Below, piece after piece: positions 10,235-18,990 of a DNA stretch of 64,000 nt. The DNA is taken from NCBI RefSeq assembly GCF_002250835.2, contig NZ_NOJY02000003.1, forward strand, positions 62,001 to 126,000. Direction: 5' to 3'. Positions within the stretch are counted from its first letter, which is position 1. Each line of letters starts with the position of its first letter. Under the pieces are notes generated by a model. That model searched no databases, was not told the DNA's origin, and worked only from the letters and a program-made list of their open reading frames with translations. The translations under genes were made by a program, and so were the position numbers. This DNA is from Romboutsia weinsteinii (lineage in GTDB: Bacteria > Bacillota > Clostridia > Peptostreptococcales > Peptostreptococcaceae).

Positions 10235-11140
10235 TTATAAGTTTATTGTTTCTAGCGAATTTGATATATGACCTTTTTTCTCATCTAAAACTTTTTGACT
10301 CTCTTCTTTTGATAATCCTGATAATTTCATAAATATTGCTAGTTTTACATTAAAATCTGTAGCTTTTAATAAATTAGTAGCTTCTTCCTTATTCACTCCA
10401 GTTGCTTCAACCACAATATTTTTTGCTCTTTCTACAAGCTTTTCATTAGTTGATTTTACATCTACCATTAGGTTTCCGTATACCTTGCCTAGCTTTATCA
10501 TCGTTCCTGTAGATAACATATTTAAAACTAATTTTTGAGCTGTACCTGACTTCATTCTTGTTGAACCTGTTACAACCTCCGGTCCTACAACTGGTGCTAT
10601 AGATATTTCTACAACCTTTGATAATTCAGAGTCTCCATTACAAGTTACAGATATTGTTCTTGCACCTATTTCTTTAGCATACTCTACTCCGCCTATAACA
10701 TAAGGTGTTCTACCACTTGCAGCAAGACCGCATACTACGTCTTTTGGAGTTAATTTTATATTTACTAAATCTTCTTTACCAAATTCCTTAGAATCTTCAG
10801 CTCCCTCTTTAGCTTTTAATATAGCTTCAGATCCTCCAGCTATAAGACCTTGAACTAATTCATCCGATACCCCATAAGTAGGAGGACACTCAGATGCATC
10901 TAGTATTCCTAATCTTCCACTAGTTCCCGCTCCCATATATATAAGCCTTCCACCATTTGATAAAGCTTCATATATTACATCTATGGCTTTTGCTATATTT
11001 TCAGATTCTTTCTCTACTGCAAGAGCAACCTTTTGATCTTCTTGATTTATAAGTCTAACCATGTCTATAGTAGACATTTTATCTATATTTTTAGTATTTT
11101 CATTTCTTGTTTCAGTAGTTAAGCCTTTTAAATTTAACAT
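10235..11140 (-). CDS. murQ: N-acetylmuramic acid 6-phosphate etherase
   Basis: 301 residues. Cleaves the lactyl ether of MurNAc-6-phosphate to GlcNAc-6-phosphate and lactate. SIS fold with [20 protein letters not shown] (catalytic Glu), [11 protein letters not shown] and [12 protein letters not shown]. Start is ATG 11138-11140 after GGAGGAGATAGTA; the in-frame codon 18 bases upstream is inside the ribosome site region. First gene of the operon, directly behind the promoter-operator region at 11182-11253. Confidence 0.96.
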   Translation of the reverse strand: MLNLKGLTTETRNENTKNIDKMSTIDMVRLINQEDQKVALAVEKESENIAKAIDVIYEALSNGGRLIYMGAGTSGRLGILDASECPPTYGVSDELVQGLIAGGSEAILKAKEGAEDSKEFGKEDLVNIKLTPKDVVCGLAASGRTPYVIGGVEYAKEIGARTISVTCNGDSELSKVVEISIAPVVGPEVVTGSTRMKSGTAQKLVLNMLSTGTMIKLGKVYGNLMVDVKSTNEKLVERAKNIVVEATGVNKEEATNLLKATDFNVKLAIFMKLSGLSKEESQKVLDEKKGHISNSLETINL

Positions 11141-11181
11141 TACTATCTCCTCCAACATTTTATGAATTGATTTTTAAGCAT

Positions 11182-11196
11182 TGTAATATTATTACA
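11182..11196. promoter_or_regulatory. Candidate MurR operator O2
   Basis: TGTAATATTATTACA: perfect 6+3+6 inverted repeat (7+3+7 counting the flanking T and A), just downstream of the murQ -10 at the expected transcription start. The same half-sites recur in O1. Confidence 0.6.
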
Positions 11197-11201
11197 ACTT
11201 A

Positions 11202-11230
11202 ATTATATTTTATATGTAATAAAATTACAA
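11202..11230 (-). promoter_or_regulatory. sigma-A promoter of the mur operon
   Basis: On the minus strand TTGTAA (11225-11230), exactly 17 bases, TATAAT (11202-11207). The -35 is inside operator O1. Transcription would start near 11195, giving a leader of about 55 bases before murQ. Confidence 0.7.
11215..11229. promoter_or_regulatory. Candidate MurR operator O1
   Basis: TGTAATAAAATTACA: perfect 6+3+6 inverted repeat with the same TGTAAT half-site as O2, covering the -35 hexamer. The two centres are 33 bases apart, about three helical turns. MurR is assigned as the binder because its gene closes the operon; not tested. Confidence 0.6.
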
Positions 11231-11239
11231 TACTTTTTT

Positions 11240-11253
11240 TGAAATCGCTTTCA
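11240..11253. promoter_or_regulatory. cre box (CcpA site) upstream of mur promoter
   Basis: TGAAATCGCTTTCA fits the Firmicute catabolite-responsive element TGWAANCGNTNWCA at every position and in both orientations. It lies about 10 bases upstream of the -35, so catabolite control of MurNAc use is likely; the position leaves the sign of the effect open. Confidence 0.75.
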
Positions 11254-11295
11254 AATAGAATTAAATCGTAATTTTTCATTCTTTAAATACATAAT

Positions 11296-11323
11296 AAAAA
11301 ACGAACCCGGGTTGAGTTCGTTT
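11296..11323 (-). terminator. Terminator after the DUF308 gene
   Basis: On the minus strand AACGAAC ... GTTCGTT with an inner AACCCGGGTT, followed by TTTTTATT. Confidence 0.75.
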
Positions 11324-11341
11324 CTATAAGTCATGTTTCAA

Positions 11342-11827
11342 TTATTCACTTTTAATATTAAACCCTAAGTATATTTCAAATATTGCACTTACTATAAAGT
11401 AAACCCCTATAACATATGGTACTGACATAAAAGATATTATAGGATTAGCAAGTATTACAATACCTAGAATTATTAATGCAATACTATATAATGTCTGCAT
11501 ATTTAGTCCAAATGTTTTTTCCTTTATATAGATTATAAATAGATATATACCTCTAATTATAGACCATACCCCATAGAAAGATATAAATATATCTATACTT
11601 GAAACTGGCGAAAATATTAATATAATACCAAATAATATATTTATTATTCCCATAAATATATCTCTTGGCTTTTTAAACATTCCAACAACACCAAGTATTA
11701 TAAACATCCATCCTGAAAAATTAGTAAGTGCCAAAAGAGATCCTAAAGGATTCATAAAAAATAAAAAACCTAATATCCCAAATATAATACCTTCTATTAT
11801 AAATAATCTTTCTAAGTATTTTTCCAT
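11342..11827 (-). CDS. DUF308/HdeD-type small membrane protein
   Basis: 161 residues, six predicted membrane segments arranged as hairpins. The repeated pattern of hydrophobic segment, Gly and short loop (GIIFGILGFLFFMNP, ALIILGIVILANP) is typical of the DUF308 repeat of HdeD-like proteins. No enzymatic motif. Function unknown in Firmicutes. Monocistronic, with its own terminator. Confidence 0.7.
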   Translation of the reverse strand: MEKYLERLFIIEGIIFGILGFLFFMNPLGSLLALTNFSGWMFIILGVVGMFKKPRDIFMGIINILFGIILIFSPVSSIDIFISFYGVWSIIRGIYLFIIYIKEKTFGLNMQTLYSIALIILGIVILANPIISFMSVPYVIGVYFIVSAIFEIYLGFNIKSE

Positions 11828-11910
11828 AAAACCACCCTTATTTGTAATATTTTACTAATAGGTTTTACTTACTTAGAAAAATTTATACATATATAAATTC
11901 ATTTATATGC

Positions 11911-12777
11911 TTACTTCATTAATTCATTATTTTCCATGATTATAGGCTTTGATGAACCATCATCAGCTTCATTAATATCTAATCTATCCATTAGATACGA
12001 TTTTAACTCTTCTCTATCTTTGAATTTAGATACTTGATATGGCGTACCTACTCCATATTTTTCAATAAATAATAATCCATTATTAGCTTCTACTAATATT
12101 CCTGTGTGACCAACAAAAACATTACTTGTTTCAGCATAATTTAAAAATACATTTATCATAGATACATTTTTATTCTCTACAAATGATATATTTCTCTTTT
12201 TCCACTCTGACTTTATAGCCTCTGCGTTCTTATTTATATCATTTGACTTCTCAACTGGTATAGCAGAATATAGATTCGTAAATTTATCAGTATCATCTTC
12301 GCCAATCTTAACTATAGGATTATTCTTTATTGTATCTAAATCCATTGCAAGATCAATATCATCACCCTCAAATTTCCCCTGAGACTTAATATAGTCTTTA
12401 AATAATATAAAAGATGTTAATCTACAGTTAATATCCATATAGTTATATCCCTTTTCTTGCCATATTGAAGCAATTTTTTCCTCATCATATGATGCTTGTT
12501 GCGATTTTATTGTTGTAAATCCATCTTTTGATGTTTTTAATTTTCCTACAGTAGCATTATAATCTTTTACATTACTTATAAAGTATTCTACTTGCTTTTT
12601 ATCAATTTTATTTGCTATTAATATATCTTTAACTTCGTTTTGTGTTTTTTCATCTATTAAATTTGAATAAGTAAGTTCTACGTTATTTGACTTATCATTG
12701 TTTCCAGTACCACTATTTGTACAACCCGTAACTAATAGTGCTGCTGATAGCATACTACATATAATACGTTTTTTCAT
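11911..12777 (-). CDS. DUF4300-type lipoprotein
   Basis: 288 residues with a lipoprotein signal (LLVTGC, lipidated C19). The mature part has YSNLIDEKTQNEVKDIL, an invariant-looking DINCRLTSFIL and GHTGILVEANNGLLFIEK near the end, which fit the DUF4300 family of surface lipoproteins. That last motif suggests an NlpC/P60-like fold, but I cannot see a full catalytic set. Extracytoplasmic. Single gene with the promoter at 12836-12865. Confidence 0.65.
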   Translation of the reverse strand: MKKRIICSMLSAALLVTGCTNSGTGNNDKSNNVELTYSNLIDEKTQNEVKDILIANKIDKKQVEYFISNVKDYNATVGKLKTSKDGFTTIKSQQASYDEEKIASIWQEKGYNYMDINCRLTSFILFKDYIKSQGKFEGDDIDLAMDLDTIKNNPIVKIGEDDTDKFTNLYSAIPVEKSNDINKNAEAIKSEWKKRNISFVENKNVSMINVFLNYAETSNVFVGHTGILVEANNGLLFIEKYGVGTPYQVSKFKDREELKSYLMDRLDINEADDGSSKPIIMENNELMK

Positions 12778-12835
12778 ATCTATTTTCCTCCATCAGAAAG
12801 TTTATTTTACTTCTAAATTAATCGTCGACAACTGT

Positions 12836-12865
12836 ATTATAGTCTATATAAAGCCCTGATTTCAA
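12836..12865 (-). promoter_or_regulatory. sigma-A promoter of the DUF4300 lipoprotein; rest of the 12778-13114 gap is empty
   Basis: Minus strand TTGAAA (12860-12865), 18-base spacer, TATAAT (12836-12841), about 60 bases before the start codon. The remaining intergenic DNA up to 13114 is A+T-rich, with no ORF or clear hairpin that I can support. Confidence 0.6.
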
Positions 12866-13114
12866 TGGAGTTTTAGTTACATATTTGATATATAAATCAC
12901 TAACTTTTAAATAATGTTTCTAAGTTGTAAAATTTCATGTACAAGTCAAGGAATTTATATACACTATGTAAGGTTTATAATTATAATTCTTTATTTTTGG
13001 TAATTTATTTATCAAAAGTTTATAAGTGCATTAATGTTTTATAATTAAATTGTAAGGTTAAATAAATATCACATAATAAACTAATAGATAAATAGAAATT
13101 TGAGGTGAAATACT

Positions 13115-13480
13115 ATGGAAACATATACAAGAGAAGAATTGGTGGAAGCACTAAAAGTTGTATCTTCAAGTATCAGTAATTGTGAAAAAATACATCCAAA
13201 ATTTGCGGAAGGTACCTCTCAGCACACACTCCTTAAGAACAGGATAAAAGCTTTGTATATTTCAAAATCATTAATAGCAGATGAGGATATTATGAACAAA
13301 TATACAAAAGAAGAATTGATAGAATCACTAGCCCCTATATCTTCCATTATTAGCAAATGTGAAAAAGGACAGCAAAAATTTGAGGATGGTACCCCTTTTC
13401 ATACCCGCTTTAAGAAAATAATAAATGCTATGTATATTTCAAAATCACTGATAACAGATGAAATTAGTAAAAGAGGTTAA
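13115..13480 (+). CDS. Small protein made of two tandem copies of one ~58-residue unit
   Basis: 121 residues. Residues 3-58 and 63-118 are obvious copies: YTREELVEAL / YTKEELIESL, SSSISNCEK / SSIISKCEK, PKFAEGT / QKFEDGT and ALYISKSLIADE / AMYISKSLITDE. Helical, charged, no signal or membrane segment; each copy keeps one cysteine in the CEK motif. Ribosome site TTTGAGGTGAAATACT and a terminator at 13512. I do not recognise a named family; a regulator or immunity-size protein is possible, but nothing shows it. Confidence 0.8.
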   Translation: METYTREELVEALKVVSSSISNCEKIHPKFAEGTSQHTLLKNRIKALYISKSLIADEDIMNKYTKEELIESLAPISSIISKCEKGQQKFEDGTPFHTRFKKIINAMYISKSLITDEISKRG

Positions 13481-13511
13481 TTTCTAACCTTCGGCTGATA
13501 TTATATTTCAA

Positions 13512-13556
13512 AAAACTCTATCTTAGTGTATATTTCAACAACTATGATAGAGTTTT
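13512..13556 (+). terminator. Terminator after the duplicated-unit gene
   Basis: AAAACTCTATC ... GATAGAGTTTT with a 22-base A+T-rich loop, then TATATAT. Confidence 0.65.
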
Positions 13557-13560
13557 ATAT

Positions 13561-13683
13561 ATATCATTAGAGTTTAGCAATGACAAGTTAGAATTTCCTG
13601 TTGAAAAATTAATAAAACCATAGCCATTAAAATGTATTATTTATGAAAAGATAAAAAAGATACTAAATCATTATGATGAAATT
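13561..13683 (+). pseudogene. Possible decayed coding fragment
   Basis: One frame reads ISLEFSNDKLEFPVEKLIKP, a TAG, then PLKCIIYEKIKKILNHYDEI and TAA. The composition on both sides of the single stop is protein-like and seems to continue across it, which suggests a broken C-terminus. No start codon or ribosome site. In A+T-rich DNA this could be chance. Confidence 0.25.
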
Positions 13684-13715
13684 TAAAAATTCTCTAGAAT
13701 AAAATACCGAATTTA

Positions 13716-14750
13716 TTATGCGAAAGATATATCTAAATTATCTACTAGTGATACTATTTGAATTTCATCTGAAGACTTTTTTAGTCCTTCAATAATCTTT
13801 ATTGTATTTAAAGACGTAGACCCATTAGAAATAGGTGAGCCTCCTTTTTCTAGACATCTTATTATATCTTCTATAGCATCAACCATTCTTTCATTTTTAT
13901 TAATTTGGGGCTTGTTTTCAACTAACTGTAACGATTGATAATTAGTTCCAGCAGAATTATTATCTCTGGAGTACTTATATATATCAAAATCCTTACCATT
14001 ATTGTAAATCTTTATACGCCCTTCTTCTCCTAATATATCTAGTTCATACATGTATCTATATTGTGAAGTACTAGTAGCTTTTATAAATCCTATTATATTT
14101 GATTTAAACTTAACAATTCCTATTCCTCCATGGTCTTCTACTCCATGAGCAACTCTTATGAAGTCATTTTGCTTTGTACCTACTACCCACTCAGGAGACC
14201 CTGCAAAAAAACACATCATATCTATTAAGTGGCTCGCACTTGTGTGCAAAGCTGTATCTCCATACCCTACTATACTATAGATATCTCCAATAGCCTTATT
14301 CTCTATTAATTTCTTTATAGTTATATTTAGGTTATCCCATCTTAGTATATGATTTACAGCAAGAACAACATTATTATCTTCGCATAATTTTATTATTTTT
14401 TTAGCATCTTCAACAGAGTTACATAATGTTTTTTCACAAAATATCGCCTTTACTCCACAGCTGACACATTTTTTTATAATATCATAATGAGATGATATGG
14501 GTGTGCATATACTTACTATATCAAATTTATTATAATCTAACATTTTATTATAATCACTATATCCCAACTTAATATTGCAATCATTTTTTACTTCTTCAAC
14601 GACATCACTTGATATATCACAAATAGCTTTTATCTCAATATTTTCAAATGTTTTATAAGCACCAATATGAGACCATATTATATCTCTATTTGGATCCTTA
14701 TCAATACTATATGCAATTTGGCCTAACCCTACGATTCCAACGGTATACAT
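13716..14750 (-). CDS. Gfo/Idh/MocA family oxidoreductase
   Basis: 344 residues. N-terminal NAD(P)-binding Rossmann fold (VGIVGLGQIA at 4-13), the family substrate motif in the form CEKTLC instead of the usual EKP, and a C-terminal alpha/beta domain with a HTSASHLIDMMCF helix carrying the usual catalytic-region histidine. Substrate unknown; relatives oxidise sugars or inositols. Start ATG 14748-14750 follows AAGGAGGAATGCC. It overlaps the end of the EamA transporter gene by 22 bases, so the two form one unit. Confidence 0.85.
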   Translation of the reverse strand: MYTVGIVGLGQIAYSIDKDPNRDIIWSHIGAYKTFENIEIKAICDISSDVVEEVKNDCNIKLGYSDYNKMLDYNKFDIVSICTPISSHYDIIKKCVSCGVKAIFCEKTLCNSVEDAKKIIKLCEDNNVVLAVNHILRWDNLNITIKKLIENKAIGDIYSIVGYGDTALHTSASHLIDMMCFFAGSPEWVVGTKQNDFIRVAHGVEDHGGIGIVKFKSNIIGFIKATSTSQYRYMYELDILGEEGRIKIYNNGKDFDIYKYSRDNNSAGTNYQSLQLVENKPQINKNERMVDAIEDIIRCLEKGGSPISNGSTSLNTIKIIEGLKKSSDEIQIVSLVDNLDISFA

Positions 14751-15658
14751 TGGCATTCCTCCTTAGGGTCTTTCTTTTTTAAAGCCACAATGCATCCAAT
14801 AATTACAACAATAGCCCCTATACCTTGTATCAAATTAATTTTTTCATTTAATGCAAAATATCCTACAATCGCAGTAGAAACAGGTATTATTAATTGTATA
14901 ATATTAAAAACAACTACTCCCTGTTTTTGAAGAATATAAAATGCCATTAACATTCCTGTAAGCATTCCATACATTCCTGCTAAACTTAATCCAGTAAGCA
15001 TACCTGTTGATACAGCTTTCAACTCTAATATTTTTCCAGTAGAGATAGCTATAACTAAAAATACAATTCCCGATAAAGTAGCTGTAGATGCGCTTATTAC
15101 TACTGAATGTAATTTTTTTGAAACATTTTTTACAACTAAATTTTGAATTGATTGAATAAAAATCGCTGCTGCTAAAAATAAAGATCCTTTTAAAAAGTCA
15201 GAACTTTCACCATTTCCGCCAGCATTTATAACAAAAATTAATGATCCTGTTATTGCAATTAAACTCCCTATATAAAATCTCTTTTGCTTTACTCTATCTC
15301 TTTCATCTTTAAAGAAAATAGCTGCCATACTTATTGCTAATGGCATAGCTAATATACTAAAAATACTTCCAGTTAAAGCTGATGTATATTTTAATCCAGT
15401 TATAAAACAATACATATTTCCAGTCATAAACCCAGCTAATATCAGTAGCTTGAAAATTAGTTTTGGTTCTTCTACTATCTTTTTTAATTCATCTCTAAAC
15501 TTGAATAAACAGATAATAAGTATAAGTATTCCCCCTGATAAAAACCTAACTGCATTATTATTAATAGTATCAAAATTCATACTCATATAACGCATTATCG
15601 GAAATCCAAATCCCATAAGCACTATATATGATAGTCCCAATTTTTGATTATTTTTCAT
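14729..15658 (-). CDS. EamA/DMT-type permease
   Basis: 309 residues with ten membrane segments in two homologous halves (drug/metabolite transporter superfamily, 2 x EamA). MGFGFPIMRYMSMNFDTINNNAVRF at the N-terminus is the typical first EamA helix pair. Ribosome site AAGGGGGATTAT. Cotranscribed with the overlapping oxidoreductase, so it may export or import that enzyme's substrate or product; the compound cannot be named. Confidence 0.85.
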   Translation of the reverse strand: MKNNQKLGLSYIVLMGFGFPIMRYMSMNFDTINNNAVRFLSGGILILIICLFKFRDELKKIVEEPKLIFKLLILAGFMTGNMYCFITGLKYTSALTGSIFSILAMPLAISMAAIFFKDERDRVKQKRFYIGSLIAITGSLIFVINAGGNGESSDFLKGSLFLAAAIFIQSIQNLVVKNVSKKLHSVVISASTATLSGIVFLVIAISTGKILELKAVSTGMLTGLSLAGMYGMLTGMLMAFYILQKQGVVVFNIIQLIIPVSTAIVGYFALNEKINLIQGIGAIVVIIGCIVALKKKDPKEECQCIPLES

Positions 15659-15834
15659 ATAATCCCCCTTTTTTAAAAATTTATTTCACATTCAATATAA
15701 TCCTAGCAGAATAAAATCCTTACATCAACTTATTTCCACATATTTATGAAATTTTATTGCATTTTTTTGATTATTAGTTTTTTCTATAACTTTTGGTGTT
15801 TATCCGCTTTTAATATATTGACTGTATACATACA

Positions 15835-15895
15835 AAAAACACCTCTAAACCACTTATATGGATTACTTCCATATATCGTAGTCTAGAGGTGTTTA
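15835..15895 (-). terminator. Terminator after yebC
   Basis: Minus strand AACACCTCTAGAC ... GTTTAGAGGTGTT with a nested ATATGGAAGTAATCCATAT hairpin, then TTTTTTGT. Confidence 0.8.
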
Positions 15896-15916
15896 CATAT
15901 ACCTTAACCAAAGAAA

Positions 15917-16639
15917 TTATTCAGCTATTTCCCAGTTGTGGTACACATTTTGAACATCATCATCATCTTCAAGCATATCAACTAATCTATTCATAAACTT
16001 TAAGTGTTCTTCAGTAGTTAACTCTGTAGTAGTTTGAGGTATTAACTTAACGCTTGCTGATATAAACTCATATCCTTTAGCTGCTAACTCATCTCTTACT
16101 GCCTGGAAATCTTCAGGAGTTGTTATTACTTCATATCCATCTTCTTCAGTTATGAAATCTTCTGCTCCTGCTTCTAAAGCAACATCCATTAATTCTTCTT
16201 CAGATACTTCATCAGAAGCTTCTATTAATATTTGTCCTTTGTTATCGAACATGAATGATACACATCCACTAGTTCCTAAGTTACCACCATTCTTATCGAA
16301 GAAGTATCTTACGTTACCAGCAGTTCTGTTTTTGTTATCAGTTAAAGTCTCAACTATAACTGCAACTCCACCTGGTCCGTATCCTTCATAAACTATTGTT
16401 TCATAGTTTTCGTTAGCTCCAGCACCTGCTCCTTTAGCTACTGCTCTATCTATGTTGTCATTTGGCATATTGTCAGCCTTAGCTTTGTCTATTGCCGCTT
16501 TAAGTGCTGCATTGTATTCTGGAGATGCTCCACCTTCCTTAGCTGCAACTGCTATTGCTCTTGCATGCTTAGTGAATACCTTAGCTCTTTGTGCATCTTG
16601 TTTACCTTTTTTGTTTATTATGTTTCCTATACGTCCCAT
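15917..16639 (-). CDS. YebC/PmpR family protein
   Basis: 240 residues, full length. Family N-terminus [24 protein letters not shown], then [10 protein letters not shown]-like [14 protein letters not shown] and [14 protein letters not shown]. Members act as transcriptional regulators, and the TACO1-like branch helps ribosomes through proline-rich stretches. Single gene with terminator; ribosome site AAGGAGTGGAATT. Confidence 0.93.
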   Translation of the reverse strand: MGRIGNIINKKGKQDAQRAKVFTKHARAIAVAAKEGGASPEYNAALKAAIDKAKADNMPNDNIDRAVAKGAGAGANENYETIVYEGYGPGGVAVIVETLTDNKNRTAGNVRYFFDKNGGNLGTSGCVSFMFDNKGQILIEASDEVSEEELMDVALEAGAEDFITEEDGYEVITTPEDFQAVRDELAAKGYEFISASVKLIPQTTTELTTEEHLKFMNRLVDMLEDDDDVQNVYHNWEIAE

Positions 16640-16772
16640 AATTCCACTCCTTAATACGTGTAATTTATCTTTCTATATAGGTATATAATTACCTTATATA
16701 CTCAACTTTTTAATTTATATTAACTAAATTTTACTACTCGTAAATTTTAGCATAAATTTTGCATTTAGTAAA

Positions 16773-17525
16773 TTAGAACTTAGGAGGTGCAGGAGCAGTT
16801 TCTCTCTTATGCTGACTTATTCTATGAAGCCTTGCTATTATCTCCTGGTCTTTTTGAGGAACCTCATCTAATCTACCTTCTACTACTGCATCTATCATAT
16901 CATATGTAGTACCCATTTCAGCCTCATCAGTTTGTCCTTCCCATAGACCTGCTGAAGGTGCTTTGTTTATTACATCTTCATGTACTCCTAGAACTTTAGC
17001 CCATTCATATACTTCTCTTTTTGTTATATTTGCAATAGGTATTAAATCTACTCCCCCATCTCCATATTTAGTGAAATATCCAGTATGTACTTCTGCTGCA
17101 TTGTCCGTTCCAACAACTAAGTATCCTAAATTATTTGCTACAGTATAAACAGTACTCATTCTAACTCTTGCCCTTAAGTTTGCATCACTTATCTTTTGGT
17201 TATTTTCATTGTATAAATCATTATCTTTTAATCCAGCTACAACTGTATCTAATATAGATGTTTGCTCTTTTGTAAGATCTAAATCTAAATATTTTATCCC
17301 ACATCCATTAATAACTTTAAGTGCATCTTCTCTATCTTGAGGGTTGCTTTTTATACTCATTATAACTCCTACAGAATTATCTGGAAAAGCCTTCTTAATT
17401 AAGTAACAAACAACAGCAGAATCTATTCCACCAGATACTCCTACTACTAAACCATTACAGTTTGCTTCTTTAACTTTTTCCCTTAACCAATCTACGGTTT
17501 TATCTATCTTCATGTTTATATCCAT
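16773..17525 (-). CDS. nadE: NH3-dependent NAD(+) synthetase
   Basis: 250 residues. ATP-pyrophosphatase loop SGGIDS at 31-36, then LRARVRMSTVYTVAN, GTDNAAEVHTGYFTKYGDGGVDL and an AGLWEGQTDE loop, all NadE features. There is no N-terminal glutaminase domain, so it uses free ammonia. Converts nicotinate adenine dinucleotide to NAD. Start ATG 17523-17525 follows GAGAGGAGATACAAATA. Confidence 0.95.
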   Translation of the reverse strand: MDINMKIDKTVDWLREKVKEANCNGLVVGVSGGIDSAVVCYLIKKAFPDNSVGVIMSIKSNPQDREDALKVINGCGIKYLDLDLTKEQTSILDTVVAGLKDNDLYNENNQKISDANLRARVRMSTVYTVANNLGYLVVGTDNAAEVHTGYFTKYGDGGVDLIPIANITKREVYEWAKVLGVHEDVINKAPSAGLWEGQTDEAEMGTTYDMIDAVVEGRLDEVPQKDQEIIARLHRISQHKRETAPAPPKF

Positions 17526-17622
17526 TATTTGTATCTCCTCTCATTTTTTTCTATTTTATACTTTATTATATCATATATTTAACAATCTAAGATGTGTACT
17601 TACATATATAAAGAATTTAGTA

Positions 17623-17670
17623 CAAAAAAATCCATCTACACTTTTAAACCAAGCATAGATGGATTTTTTT
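17623..17670. terminator. Hairpin terminator after the cupin gene
   Basis: AAAAAAATCCATCTA ... TAGATGGATTTTTTT; symmetric, so it could stop transcription on both strands. It overlaps the cupin stop codon. Confidence 0.75.
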
Positions 17671-17989
17671 ATGAAAGGCTTTGAGATATAGTAACTAATA
17701 TTTTACTACACTCCCTTGCAATAACATTATGCTCTACCCTAGCATCAAAAGGTAAAAAATCTCCAGCTTCTAGCACAAATTTTTCCCCTGTTAAAAACTC
17801 CATATCTACTATTCCACTAACAACTTGTATTGATGCATATCCATTGTGAGAGTGATTTGGTAACCCCTTACCTTCTTCAAATTTAAAATATATTGTTTTA
17901 AATTTCTCATTCTGAGCTAGAAATTCTCTTTCTGACTCTATTTTATTAATATTTATTGGGTCAAACGTAAAGTTATCTACATGAGACAT
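17669..17989 (-). CDS. Small cupin-domain protein
   Basis: 106 residues, one double-stranded beta-helix. KGLPNHSHNGYASIQVVSG and LEAGDFLPFDARVEHNV give His ligands typical of a metal-binding cupin. The E-x5-NHSHNG spacing fits RmlC-like sensors or enzymes of unknown substrate. Single gene with a good ribosome site (AAGGAGAAATAATT). Confidence 0.8.
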   Translation of the reverse strand: MSHVDNFTFDPININKIESEREFLAQNEKFKTIYFKFEEGKGLPNHSHNGYASIQVVSGIVDMEFLTGEKFVLEAGDFLPFDARVEHNVIARECSKILVTISQSLS

Positions 17990-18135
17990 AATTATTTCTC
18001 CTTAAATAAAATTAATTAAATTATCTACCATAATATTTGATTTTAGTATTCCCTATTGGCTAAATTTTCATAAGTTACTAGTTTGATAAATATATTTTTC
18101 TCTTTTGTAAAAACTAAAGTGAGAGGGTGATTAAT

Positions 18136-18540
18136 TTGAAAAATAAGCAAAATAATTTTGATTTTAAATATGTATCAAAACATTCATTTAAAGATTTTAT
18201 AACTAATACATTAATAGGTTCTTTTACAGGATTTATAAATGGTCTATTTGGGTCTGGCGGAGGTACCCTTCTTGTACCCATATTAAATAATATTGTAAAA
18301 ATAGAAGAGCATAAATCTCATGCCACAGCTCTTGCAATAATAGTATTTTTAACTACTGCAAGTTCTGCTGTATATATATCTAGAGGTACTTATGATATAG
18401 GTATTACGTGGCAAGTTGCATGTGGAAGTATCATTGGTGGTGTGGTTGGTGCTAAGCTACTCAGTAAGGTAACGGGTACATGTCTTAGAATTTCATTTGG
18501 AATAATTATGATTGTAGCAGCTTTAAGGATGGTGTTTTAA
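18136..18540 (+). CDS. TSUP/TauE-SafE half-transporter, first half
   Basis: 134 residues with about four membrane segments. Carries the first TSUP repeat (GSFTGFINGLFGSGGGTLLVP). TTG 18136 is preferred because it follows GAGAGGGTGATTAAT; an upstream GTG at 18127 is within that site. Usual TSUP proteins are 240-260 residues with two such halves. Here the reading frame ends at TAA overlapping the ATG of the second half (TTTTAATG), so the two are translated in tandem. Likely exports small sulfur or carboxylate anions. Confidence 0.8.
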   Translation: MKNKQNNFDFKYVSKHSFKDFITNTLIGSFTGFINGLFGSGGGTLLVPILNNIVKIEEHKSHATALAIIVFLTTASSAVYISRGTYDIGITWQVACGSIIGGVVGAKLLSKVTGTCLRISFGIIMIVAALRMVF

Positions 18541-18908
18541 TGTTATTTGCTATTATTGGATTTTTTGCAGGAATAATCGGAGGTATGGGAATGGGTGGTG
18601 GAACTATTCTTATCCCAGCACTAATATTATTTACAGGAGTTGACCCTAAAATAGCCCAAAGCGTTAACTTGATTTCATCTATACCGATGACTATTATAGC
18701 CTTATATATACATATCAAAAATAAAAATGTAGTCTTAAAACTTGTTGTTCCTATCGCATTATTTGGAGTACTCGGAGCTATCGTTGGATCTTTTGTTGCC
18801 AATGATTTATCTTCTGATGTTCTAAGAAAGGTATTTGGACTATTTTTACTACTAGTTGGAGGATATGAAATAAAAAAAGGTATATGTCCTCCTAAAAATA
18901 AGGATTAA
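18540..18908 (+). CDS. TSUP/TauE-SafE half-transporter, second half
   Basis: 122 residues, about four membrane segments, with the second TSUP repeat (GIIGGMGMGGGTILIPALILF). The ATG shares bases with the stop of the first half, so translation depends on termination-reinitiation. The two proteins together equal one standard TSUP transporter. The clean overlap and intact frames suggest a working two-chain transporter rather than a recent frameshift. Confidence 0.8.
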   Translation: MLFAIIGFFAGIIGGMGMGGGTILIPALILFTGVDPKIAQSVNLISSIPMTIIALYIHIKNKNVVLKLVVPIALFGVLGAIVGSFVANDLSSDVLRKVFGLFLLLVGGYEIKKGICPPKNKD

Positions 18909-18916
18909 TTGCATAA

Positions 18917-18951
18917 TAAAAGGCATCTTAACTTTTTAAAATGCCTTTTTA
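18917..18951. terminator. Terminator between TSUP pair and XRE-TPR gene
   Basis: AAAAGGCAT ... ATGCCTTTTT with a short A+T-rich loop; convergent genes on both sides. Confidence 0.75.
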
Positions 18952-18990
18952 TATTGCTTATATAATTATGTAAACAATATAATATAGTGT

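Noticed and set aside
18136-18908. Frameshift pseudogene of TSUP transporter
   Set aside because: Both halves have clean frames, their own membrane segments and a coupled stop-start, so a working split gene is more likely.
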